Under the pieces are notes generated by a model. That model searched no databases. It was given only the letters and a program-made list of their open reading frames with translations, and was not told the DNA's origin. The position numbers were made by a program, and so were the translations under genes. Of a DNA stretch of 30,127 nucleotides, positions 20,609-27,027 are shown piece by piece. Position 1 is the stretch's first letter; every line of letters starts with the position of its first letter. The stretch covers positions 1 to 30,127 of the forward strand of contig CAYNFH010000049.1 of the NCBI GenBank assembly GCA_964396385.1, in the 5' to 3' direction. The DNA is from CAYNFH01 sp964396385 (GTDB lineage: Bacteria; Armatimonadota; Chthonomonadetes; Chthonomonadales; CAJBBX01).

Positions 20609-21820
20609 CATTCTGAATCCGTTCGCCTCGAAGGCCACATCGTCGATTCACTCACCCTCTCCAAGGTGCTGGACCTCATCCTTCAGCACGGGGGGCAGTA
20701 CGAGATCACGCGCCTGGACGTGGGACCGACGCAGGCGGATAGCAGCCGCGCCGATATCTGCGTGCGGGCGGAGACACCGGAGCACTTAGAGGCTATCCTG
20801 CACCTCATCGGGCAGCACGGCGCCGTGCGGCCCGCCCAGGAAGCCGATCTCGCGCCCGCTCCCGTTGATGGCGTCTTCCCGGAGGGGTTCTACTCCACCA
20901 CCAACCTGGAGACGGCGGTGCGGGTGGATGGCCGGTGGATTCCGGTGGCGGACGTTGAGATGGACTGCGGCATCGTGATCCGGCGGGAGGGCCAGGCGGT
21001 GGAAGCGCGGGCTACCCCCATCCACCGCGTGCGGCAGGGTGACCAGGTGGTGGTAGGCGACAAGGGCATCCGCGTCACTCCCCTGCCCCGGCGGGACACT
21101 CAGGGCGCCTTCGGGTTCATGGGCAGCGATGTCTCCACGGAGCGCCCCAAGGAGCACGTGGTGGCGGCCGTGGCGGCGCAGATGCGAGCCGTGCGGCAGG
21201 CCGGGCAGAAGATCCTCTTCGTGGGCGGACCGGCCATCGTGCATACCGGCGCGGCGTCGTACCTGGAGGCTATCATCCGGGCCGGCTGGGTGGACGTGTT
21301 ATTCGCCGGCAACGCGCTGGCTGCCCACGATATCGAGCGGGCGCTGTACCGGACCTCACTGGGGGTGGACCTGGATTCGGGCTCGCCGGTAGTGCACGGC
21401 CACGAGAACCACCTCCGGGCCATTAACGCCATCCGCGCGTGCGGCGGAATACGGCAGGCCGTGGCGCAGGGCGCGCTCACCAGCGGCATCATGCACGCCT
21501 GCGTCCGGCAAGGCGTGGACTACGTACTGGCCGGGAGCATCCGCGACGACGGTCCCCTCCCGGAAGTGATTACGGACGCCGTGCAGGCGCAGGACGCCAT
21601 GCGGGAGCGGGTGCGGGGTGTGGGTCTGGCCATCATGGTCGCCACCACCCTTCACTCCATCGCCACGGGCAACCTGCTTCCGGCCTCCGTCGTCACCGTC
21701 TGCGTGGACTCGGACGCGGACACGGTGATCAAGCTGATGGACCGCGGCACCCATCAGGCCTACGGCGTCGTAACAGACTGTGAGTTCTTTCTAAAGGAGC
21801 TGGCAGGGAGGCTGGCATGA
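20606..21820 (+). CDS. Ornithine cyclodeaminase of the TIGR00300 / LOR-SDH type (AgrE C-terminal-like)
   Basis: 404 residues from the ATG at 20606. The frame continues upstream, but only through the AAAATYG heptamers. The N-terminal domain (SVRLEGHIVDSLTLSKVLDLI, then EITRLDVGPTQADSSRADI) is the ACT-like LOR/SDH module. The C-terminal part has KILFVGGPAIVHTGA, FAGNALAAHDIERALYRTSLG and a nucleotide-binding segment. This family includes archaeal ornithine cyclodeaminase and the C-terminal half of cyanobacterial AgrE/ArgZ, which convert ornithine to proline plus ammonia with NAD as internal cofactor. Its stop overlaps the next gene by four bases, and that gene matches the other half of ArgZ/AgrE. 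The pair therefore reads as arginine to proline. There is no Shine-Dalgarno sequence; the A-rich heptamers form the initiation region. Confidence 0.82.
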   Translation: MHSESVRLEGHIVDSLTLSKVLDLILQHGGQYEITRLDVGPTQADSSRADICVRAETPEHLEAILHLIGQHGAVRPAQEADLAPAPVDGVFPEGFYSTTNLETAVRVDGRWIPVADVEMDCGIVIRREGQAVEARATPIHRVRQGDQVVVGDKGIRVTPLPRRDTQGAFGFMGSDVSTERPKEHVVAAVAAQMRAVRQAGQKILFVGGPAIVHTGAASYLEAIIRAGWVDVLFAGNALAAHDIERALYRTSLGVDLDSGSPVVHGHENHLRAINAIRACGGIRQAVAQGALTSGIMHACVRQGVDYVLAGSIRDDGPLPEVITDAVQAQDAMRERVRGVGLAIMVATTLHSIATGNLLPASVVTVCVDSDADTVIKLMDRGTHQAYGVVTDCEFFLKELAGRLA

Positions 21821-22731
21821 CGGGCGAGTGGGCGCAGGCACAAACGAGTGAGCGGGTTATTTCGGATTCCTGTCCCGAACACCTGAACACCCGAACACCT
21901 GAACACCCCGATCCGGCACCATCAACCATCAACCATCAGCTATCAACCCGCCTTCTCATGTGCCCCCCCGACGCCTACGGCCTCAACTACGAGATCAACC
22001 CGTGGATGAAGGTGCAGAACCAGCCGGATCTCCCGCTGGCGGAGCGCCAGTGGCACGCGCTGCACCGCACCCTCACGCAGGAGGTGGGCGCGCACGTGGA
22101 GCTGGTGCCCCAGGAGGAGAACGCCCCGGACATGGTCTTCTCGGCCAACGCCGGGCTGGTCGCCGGGGATACGGTGCTGCTGTCGCGGTTCCGCCACCCG
22201 GAGCGGCAGGTGGAGGTGGCGCCCTTCCGGGCCTGGTTCGAGGCGCACGGCTACAAGACGGTTGAGCCCCCGGAGCAATACTACTTCGAGGGCGAGGGAG
22301 ACATCCTGCGGGCCGGCACTGTTTTTGTGGCGGGGTACCTCAAGCGGAGCGACATCAACGCGCACTGGTGGGCCGCGGGGCAGCTTGGGGCGGAGGTGCT
22401 CTCCCTGGAGCTGGTGGATTCCCGCTGGTATCACCTGGACACCGCCTTCTTCTGCCTGGAGCCGGAGCTGGTGGCCTACTACCCCGGCGCGTTCGATTCC
22501 TACGCCCGGCGGGTACTGGAGGACCGCTTCGAGACCATCCCGGTGGAGGAGGACGAAGCACTCCGGTTCGCCTGCAACTCCGTGGTGCTGGGCCGCGACG
22601 TGGTGATGCCCTCCGGCTGCCCGAACCTGGCGGCCAAACTGGAGGCCCGGAATTATCGCGTCCACCCGGTGGAGATGAGCGAGTTCCTCAAGTGCGGCGG
22701 CGCCGCCAAGTGCCTGACGCTGTTCCTGTGA
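21817..22731 (+). CDS. argZ: Arginine dihydrolase (ArgZ/AgrE N-terminal type, amidinotransferase fold) with repeat-encoded extension
   Basis: 304 residues from the ATG at 21817, which overlaps the previous stop and has GGGAGG five bases upstream. From residue 48 on, the sequence follows ArgZ: LMCPPDAYGLNYEINPWM, DMVFSANAGLV, LSRFRHPERQ, YFEGEGDIL, WYHLDTAFFCL (catalytic His206), FACNSVVLG, and FLKCGGAAKCLTL with the catalytic Cys299. ArgZ hydrolyses arginine to ornithine, CO2 and two ammonia. The Asn in FSANAG matches the dihydrolase rather than the deiminase pattern as I recall it. Residues about 4-45 come from an octamer/heptamer repeat (EHLNTRTPEH ... PSTINHQ) placed between the start codon and the normal RLLMCPP start. 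An internal ATG at 21958 could bypass it but lacks a ribosome site. Confidence 0.87.
   Translation: MTGEWAQAQTSERVISDSCPEHLNTRTPEHPDPAPSTINHQLSTRLLMCPPDAYGLNYEINPWMKVQNQPDLPLAERQWHALHRTLTQEVGAHVELVPQEENAPDMVFSANAGLVAGDTVLLSRFRHPERQVEVAPFRAWFEAHGYKTVEPPEQYYFEGEGDILRAGTVFVAGYLKRSDINAHWWAAGQLGAEVLSLELVDSRWYHLDTAFFCLEPELVAYYPGAFDSYARRVLEDRFETIPVEEDEALRFACNSVVLGRDVVMPSGCPNLAAKLEARNYRVHPVEMSEFLKCGGAAKCLTLFL
21861..21950. repeat. STRR-like element 8, inside the arginine dihydrolase gene
   Basis: GGATTCC, then octamers ACCTGAAC, ACCCGAAC, ACCTGAAC, spacer GATCCGG, and heptamers CATCAAC x2 followed by degenerate units. It has the same block order and the same reading phase as the larA copy, giving HLNTRTPEHP and PSTINHQ. 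Confidence 0.85.
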
Positions 22732-22735
22732 GGAG

Positions 22736-23272
22736 CTACTCGATCCCCGCGGTAAGCCCCGCGGCCATCCAGCCGGGGCACGGGCCATAATCCTCGTAGG
22801 TGAACTTCCCGGGCGCGTAGATATCCCAGAGCGATACGCGGCCGCCGGAATTCGTCCAGAGGATGCGCGGATCGTTGTCGTATCCCACGGCAAATTGCAC
22901 CGGCGTCCAGCCCGTAAAGGGGCCGGGATACAGGTCTCCGGTGTAGCCACCCACCTGGTCGAGTGTCCACACGGTCACGCCGGGGTTGGCAGGGTCCGTC
23001 AGGTGCCGCGGGGGGCGCCGCGGCGGCGCTGGTGCCGGGGATCAGGGTCTGGAGCGATCAGATCCCGTGTACGTCATCCCAGATGAAGGCGGGGAGTCCC
23101 ACTACCTGCGTGCGGTTGTTGATCGCCCACGCCACAGTGTAGGTCTGACCCGTCCAATCAAAGTTGCCCAGGTCCCTGAGCACCCCTCCCGAATAGAGAA
23201 ACGGATGGTAGTAGACGTTGGGCCCTTGTGGGCGGGTAACCTTGGACAACGGGGCAGTCGGCGCGCAGTCTC
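22736..23272 (-). pseudogene. Decayed HAF-repeat extracellular protein (C-terminal remnant)
   Basis: Minus-strand translation gives YYHPFLYSGGVLRDLGNF, then AWAINNRTQVVG and AFIWDDVHGI, the HAF pattern (H-A-F-(L/V)-W ... DLG ... A-x-x-I-N-x-x-G-x-V-V-G). It is stopped at 23058-23060 by TGA, where CGA (Arg) would continue into SLQTLIPG. A shift across a G6 run at 23010-23015 then restores protein-like sequence VTVWTLDQVGGYTG ... DNDPRILWTNSG down to 22736. The 5' end is cut at the heptamer array at 23274. The three lesions (nonsense, frameshift, 5' loss) mark it as dead. Confidence 0.7.
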
Positions 23273-23273
23273 T

Positions 23274-23308
23274 CCAATTGAAAATCGAAAATCGAAAATC
23301 GAAAATCG
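23274..23308. repeat. STRR-like AAAATCG heptamer array at a gene junction
   Basis: CCAATTG followed by AAAATCG x4. It separates the cut 5' end of the HAF remnant (minus strand) from a plus-strand pilin-like ORF that itself begins inside it. It closely matches the array at 20574, including the CCAATT lead. Confidence 0.85.
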
Positions 23309-23670
23309 GTAACGCCTTCGGTTGCTGCTGCGCCGGCATATTCTGCCTGCCCTTCCTCTGGATGGTGTCGGCGCACTTTGTGATGGGTGGGCTGAAGGCG
23401 GACCGGGAGAACCGGATGCTGTGCGACTCAAATCGCTGCCAGCTCATCCAGCTAGAGGAGATGGTGCGCCGGAGCAGCCCGGCGCACGGATACGTGGAAT
23501 CCATCCCCGCGCTCCGTGAGGAAGCACGGAAGTATGGCGGAACGCTGTGGAACGGCCTGTTCCGCTGCCCCAGCGGCGGCCACTACAGCGTGGACGTGAG
23601 CGGCGACCGCGTCACCATCTACTGCAGCGTCTTCGACCACCCGCCCGTCTCCAACCGTCAAACACGCTAG
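23278..23670 (+). CDS. Membrane-anchored small protein, possible degenerate pseudopilin
   Basis: 130 residues if started at the TTG in the heptamer array; an ATG at 23362 would cut the membrane segment, and the frame is also open back to 23218. The start is unresolved. After the array-encoded residues comes a hydrophobic segment with clustered cysteines (AFGCCCAGIFCLPFLWMVSAHFV). Next come LCDSNRCQLIQLEEMVRRS, a middle helix, and LFRCPSGGHYSVDVSGDRVTIYC followed by HP. The last part resembles the C-terminus of small pseudopilin-like proteins (CPxGG.Y ... C ... H) found in Armatimonadota and Planctomycetota, but no FTLIE signal is present. The 5' end was probably replaced when the repeat inserted or recombined. 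It may be a pseudogene. Confidence 0.45.
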   Translation: MKIENRKSKIGNAFGCCCAGIFCLPFLWMVSAHFVMGGLKADRENRMLCDSNRCQLIQLEEMVRRSSPAHGYVESIPALREEARKYGGTLWNGLFRCPSGGHYSVDVSGDRVTIYCSVFDHPPVSNRQTR

Positions 23671-23678
23671 ATGGTCCG

Positions 23679-23776
23679 TCCGGCAGGTTCTTTGCAGTTT
23701 CCGGAGTCCCCGCAGGGGGACTTGGCGTACTCGTTGCCCGCGACTTTAGTCGCCGGGGCATGGCCGCCCGGCGTCA
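23679..23776. repeat. 98-bp two-hairpin interspersed repeat, copy 2
   Basis: Gapless match to 16883-16980 with about ten differences. Both stems are intact, and compensatory or neutral changes fall in loops and spacers. It begins eight bases after the pilin-like stop and lies between convergent genes. Confidence 0.8.
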
Positions 23777-23816
23777 AGTACTAATCCCATGTGCCGCATA
23801 AATTCTGCTGCACAAC

Positions 23817-24914
23817 CTACGCGGGAGTGCGCAGACGGTCCGCTACGGACCAGCCCGCAACCAGCGCCAGGAACGCTACGTTCCCGCCCAGCAGCAGTAC
23901 CCTCGCCTTCTCCGCGTCGACCATAAACGCGAACAGTCCTACAATCCCGAAGCTCACGGCCAGCGCCAGAAGCAGCGAAGAAGAGATCGCCCGGCCGCGT
24001 ACGCACTGAGCGCCGTAGTACAGTGCGGCCGCGTAAAAGCTCAGCACCGAGAGGCCCATCAGCGCCGGTCCAACCGGCCGGCTGCGGCGCGCGGCGGTGA
24101 ATCCCAGTGCCTGGCGGCTCGCTGCGAAGACCCCTCCCAGCGCCAGTGCGGCGCCGCTGATGGCCGCGGCAGCCGCCGTGTAGACCAGGATGCTCGCGAG
24201 TCCCGCCTGCGGATTCTGCCGCACCGCAGATAGCAGGGACAGCAGCGCCCACGCGCCCAACGTACCGCACGCCAGCCGCGAAAGCAGGCCCATGGCCCCC
24301 CGGTCGCCCGTTGGGGCGGAGGCAACGGCCTTCCGGGACTTCCTGACAGCTCGGGACGGGGATGGCTTCGCGCTCGTAAGCTGGTCTATGCGCGACCGCA
24401 GCCGCCCATTCCGCGGGTCCAGTCGGAGCGCGTGCTCAAAGACGCCCAGAGCGTTCTCGGTCTGGCCGGTGCCCAACCGAGCCTCGCCCAGGAGCTCGTA
24501 AGCATGCACCAGCGTACTGTCCGCGTGCAAAACCTGAAGGCAAAGGATCTCCGCCTGCCGGAACCACTTGACGCGGATGGCCGTCTCCGCCTGTTCCAGC
24601 ATATTGTTCAGCACCTCGCGCGGAGGGGCGGCGCGCCTGCCCTGCGGGGCGCGGGCCGATGCGGCGCCATCCGAGGCAAACACGCGGAGACCGGCCAGGG
24701 AGAGAGAGGCGTCGTACGCAGCCTTCTGGCGCGGGTCCGCCAGGGTGCGGTACGCCTTGCTGATGGCGACGAACTTCTCCGCGGCCTCCGGCTCCGTAGC
24801 TACGTCCGGATGGTGCTCGCGGGCCAGCGCGCGGAAACGCTGCTTGATCTGCTCGACGCTGGCGGTCTGCTGGAGTCCCAGCACTTCGTACAGGGTTCGG
24901 GTCGCTTCCGACAT
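23817..24914 (-). CDS. J-domain (DnaJ-like) TPR protein with multi-pass membrane C-terminus
   Basis: 365 residues from the ATG at 24914 (GGAGGT eight bases upstream). Residues 8-70 are a J-domain (LYEVLGLQQTASVEQIKQRF, the HPD triad at 35-37, then the helix IV segment ADPRQKAAYDASL). About 100-175 are TPR-like helices (LEQAETAIRVKWFRQAEIL and LGEARLGTGQTENALGVFEHAL). From about 210 on there are roughly five or six transmembrane helices, ending VAFLALVAGWSVAD. It lacks the Gly/Phe and zinc domains of DnaJ, so it is a class III J-protein that would recruit DnaK to the membrane. No dnaK or grpE is adjacent. A candidate extended -10 (TGATACAAT) lies about 185 bases upstream. Confidence 0.82.
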   Translation of the reverse strand: MSEATRTLYEVLGLQQTASVEQIKQRFRALAREHHPDVATEPEAAEKFVAISKAYRTLADPRQKAAYDASLSLAGLRVFASDGAASARAPQGRRAAPPREVLNNMLEQAETAIRVKWFRQAEILCLQVLHADSTLVHAYELLGEARLGTGQTENALGVFEHALRLDPRNGRLRSRIDQLTSAKPSPSRAVRKSRKAVASAPTGDRGAMGLLSRLACGTLGAWALLSLLSAVRQNPQAGLASILVYTAAAAAISGAALALGGVFAASRQALGFTAARRSRPVGPALMGLSVLSFYAAALYYGAQCVRGRAISSSLLLALAVSFGIVGLFAFMVDAEKARVLLLGGNVAFLALVAGWSVADRLRTPA

Positions 24915-25482
24915 AGTCTACAACCTCCACGACGACAGGGGCCAGGCAGCCCCGGACGCGTCATGGGGTCAAGACTGCTGGACGTGCCCGCCCACGGGGA
25001 GCGGGACCATCTGAGGGGACACGCTGCTTGCGGGGCGCGCCCATGCGCAGGAGATCGGGGAATGGCCGGCGAGAGCCGCCGTTCCTTACGCGGAAACTAT
25101 TGTATCACGCTTGTAGCAACCGCGGGCCACCCAGCAAGAATAACAGGTCAATCTCCGCGCGACTATATGGAACAACCGGACCATAGGAGGCTGCTTCCCT
25201 CCTTACGGGCGCACGAGACGTAACGGCTGGCCGCCGGATTCCTAGCAAGGTAGTGGTCGGACGCCAGGACCTGTCCCGCGTGCATTCTATGGTGAACACT
25301 CACGGGCCCGGAGAGCTGCCACTCCGGGCCTTTCCATTTCTCCCCACGTTCCGTCCACTCCGCAACCGGTATCTGGTCGCCAACCGGAACAGGCATCAGC
25401 CGGCAAGCGTCCTTATGCCATGCCCGCGCAGTGGTGCGCAGTGTCGCCATCACACAGGCACGGCGGGCTCAAGGAGATTACA
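24915..25482. other. 568-base gene-free intergenic region
   Basis: It separates divergent genes. On the minus strand TGATACAAT (25099-25107) is an extended -10 without a clear -35, oriented toward the J-protein. On the plus strand a hairpin at 25305-25339 stands about 145 bases before the stress-protein start. Long open frames here are GC-rich and have no protein character. No repeat family member was recognised. Confidence 0.5.
25305..25339 (+). terminator. Hairpin with T-rich tail upstream of the stress-protein gene
   Basis: GGCCCGGAG / AGCTGCCA / CTCCGGGCC followed by TTTCCATTT. The 9-bp GC stem and the T-rich tail suggest a terminator or attenuator on the plus strand. I see no gene ending before it, so it may end a small RNA or act in the leader. 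Confidence 0.5.
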
Positions 25483-26055
25483 ATGGCTCACACGATCTAT
25501 GCGTCGTTCGCGGACGCGGGGCTGGCGGAGAAGGCTGCCGGCGCGCTGCTGGACCACGGCGTTCGTAATGAGGACATCAGCATCGTCGCCCATCGGCCGG
25601 ACGGCGGCGAAGACCGCACCGATACCGCCGCCAAGCAGGGCATTAGCACCACCACACCCGGCGATGCCGGGGCCGGTGCCGCGAAAGGCGCGGGTATCGG
25701 GCTGGGAGTCGGCGTGGTCGCGGCCCTCGCATCCATGATGGTACCGGGCTTCGGCCTGGTGATGGGCGGCGGCGCGCTCGCTACGGCCATTGCCGGCGCG
25801 GCAGGCGCCACGGCGGCCGGCGCGGTCGCCGGCGGGGTCCACGGCTACCTCAAGGACCAGGGGATGCCGGACGAGGCCATCATGCGCTACGAGAATGCCT
25901 GGAAGGCGGGTGGCGCTATTATGGCCGTGACGGTCCCCTCCGGAAACATGGACCAGAAGACGGTGGAGGGAATCCTCTGCAAGTACCAGGCCAGCAACGT
26001 AGACGCCTTCGGCATGAGCGGCACGGACTGGAACGCCAGCCGCTTCGCCGCCTAG
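25483..26055 (+). CDS. Glycine-rich general stress protein (YflT/17M-like)
   Basis: 190 residues from the ATG at 25483, with AAGGAG six bases upstream; the frame extends upstream to 25420 without a ribosome site. The N-terminus (HTIYASFADAGLAEKAAGALLDHGVRNEDISIVAHR) is the ferredoxin-like fold of YflT-type stress proteins, where a strand-helix-strand unit precedes a variable part. The middle (about 65-125) is a Gly/Ala hydrophobic stretch (GAGIGLGVGVVAALASMMVPGFG, ATAIAGAAGATAAGAVAGG) that could cross or line a membrane. The C-terminus repeats the fold (GGAIMAVTVPS, VEGILCKYQASNVDAFG). Relatives are induced by heat, salt or desiccation. The biochemical role is unknown. Confidence 0.7.
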   Translation: MAHTIYASFADAGLAEKAAGALLDHGVRNEDISIVAHRPDGGEDRTDTAAKQGISTTTPGDAGAGAAKGAGIGLGVGVVAALASMMVPGFGLVMGGGALATAIAGAAGATAAGAVAGGVHGYLKDQGMPDEAIMRYENAWKAGGAIMAVTVPSGNMDQKTVEGILCKYQASNVDAFGMSGTDWNASRFAA

Positions 26056-26146
26056 TGTCATCCCGAGCTCCGCGAGGGATCTGCTTAACGGTAGCTGTAC
26101 GTACTCTGCCGGAAAAAGCAGATTCCTCGCTCGGCTCGGCTTGACA
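26056..26146. repeat. GTCATCCCGAGC-type inverted interspersed repeat
   Basis: TGTCATCCCGAGC-TCCGCGAGG-GATCTGCTT on the left and AAGCAGATTCCTCGCTCGG ... TTGACA on the right are inverted around about 25 bases. This arm sequence is a MITE-like palindrome found in very diverse bacteria. It starts immediately after the stress-protein stop and may act as its terminator. Confidence 0.75.
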
Positions 26147-26183
26147 ACCCGGAGAAATGCGACAACGGGGGAGCCGTCGATAG

Positions 26184-26237
26184 GCCGGAGTGGACCGGCG
26201 GAATCCGGGCGCTTCGCTCGTTTGCGCCCACTCCGGC
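26184..26237. repeat. Inverted repeat with nested stem
   Basis: GCCGGAGTGG and CCACTCCGGC enclose GGGCGC/GCGCCC. The interior carries GAATCCGGGCGCTTCGCTCG, echoing both the GAATCCGG core and the CGCTTCGCTCG spacer of STRR-like element 1. Confidence 0.5.
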
Positions 26238-26283
26238 AGCACGACGGTACAGCGTATTGCTATCGTACCACATGGTTCCTCTT

Positions 26284-26396
26284 AAGGTTACAGATTAGAG
26301 GGAACAGGTTACAGGGAAAGGCGGTTTGAGAACCGCATATCGTAAGGACGTACTCAACCCACCTGTAACCTGTAACCTGTCCCCTACAACCTCACC
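26284..26396. repeat. STRR-like inverted heptamer element 9
   Basis: Left GTTACAG ATTAGAG GGAACAG GTTACAG, right CTGTAAC CTGTAAC CTGTCCC CTACAAC, inverted around about 45 bases. The unit sequences match element 1 at 1813. It ends exactly where a strong promoter starts. Confidence 0.8.
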
Positions 26397-26425
26397 TTGA
26401 CACTCCTGGTCCGCATTGGTAGAAT
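26397..26425 (+). promoter_or_regulatory. Near-consensus sigma-70 promoter
   Basis: TTGACA at 26397-26402, a 17-base spacer, TAGAAT at 26420-26425, with TGG before it (extended -10). This is the strongest promoter in the window, yet no ORF follows for more than 550 bases. Start expected near 26432. Confidence 0.75.
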
Positions 26426-26431
26426 GGCGCA

Positions 26432-26667
26432 GCGCGATGGGGCGCGCCCCCCGCTGGCGCCAATCATCGTCTTCCGGCCGCGATGCTCCGGATCTTGCTG
26501 CCTCCGGGCGCCCTTCCGCCCCCGGTGCAGGTGCACCCCAATATGTATAACCTCCAGGAAGAGGCCGCAAAAGGCCACCTAGGGGAAGGAGGCCTCAAGG
26601 CGCTCGGCGGATCCATCGGGCGATAGAAGGCTACGCGGGCCGGTCATAATGACCGGCCCGCCTCTTG
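26432..26667 (+). ncRNA. Candidate structured non-coding RNA, about 235 nt
   Basis: It is bounded by the promoter at 26397 and a 12-bp hairpin at 26635. The 5' end folds strongly: GGCGC-AGCG ... CGCT-GGCGCC around GGGGCGCGCCCC. Further on are GGTGCA-GG-TGCACC and GGCC-GCAAAA-GGCC. CGATGG near the 5' end could instead pair with CCATCG near the 3' end. None of the short ORFs in it has a ribosome site or protein-like composition. I looked for SRP, RNase P, tmRNA and common riboswitch signatures and did not find them. 6S RNA cannot be excluded by eye. Confidence 0.5.
26635..26667 (+). terminator. 12-bp GC-rich terminator-like hairpin
   Basis: GCGGGCCGGTCA, loop TAA, TGACCGGCCCGC, followed by CTCTTGC. 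The stem is perfect; the U-tract is weak. Confidence 0.6.
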
Positions 26668-26691
26668 CATAGGGTCCCCGATCGCCGATCT

Positions 26692-26741
26692 CCGAATCCC
26701 CGCAGGGGGACTTCGCGTATCTGTTGCCCGCGACTTATGGT
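26692..26741. repeat. 98-bp repeat, partial copy 3
   Basis: TCCCCGCAGGGGGACTT and GTTGCCCGCGACTT match the central part of copies 1 and 2, then it diverges. Pieces with CGCCGGGCA recur near 26905-26925. The rest of 26742-27027 has no gene; TACAAT at 26960 and TATAAT at 26926 are possible -10 boxes for the histidine kinase without good -35 partners. Confidence 0.65.
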
Positions 26742-27027
26742 CTTTGCCGAAATAGTGCCGCTACATCCCGTGTCGGCGGAGGCCGACACTCGGCTGTAAG
26801 CGGGGGAATGCGCGAAGCGCAGGGGGCCGGACCCCGGGCAGCGCCGGACCTTGGTCCGTGCGCACGTGCCGTTGCGGCGCTCATTCCTCAATAACCATCA
26901 GTCGCCCGGTAATAGTCGCCGGGCATATAATCGACCCGGCAAAACGCGCTTAGCTGCGATACAATAGAGCGCGCGAGTCATGCTGCTCGGCTGTCGATCT
27001 TTCACCGGTCAGGAAAGCCGAGGTCCC

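Noticed and set aside
24432..25223. 263-codon plus-strand ORF over the J-protein 5' end and upstream gap
   Set aside because: Its first half is antisense to a clear J-domain, and its second half has no protein-like features.
26056..26146. Insertion-sequence terminal inverted repeats
   Set aside because: The arms enclose only about 25 bases and no transposase. It fits a small palindromic interspersed element instead.
26384..26582. Short ORFs on both strands within the candidate RNA
   Set aside because: No ribosome site, biased composition and no protein-like pattern; promoter and hairpin positions fit a non-coding transcript better.
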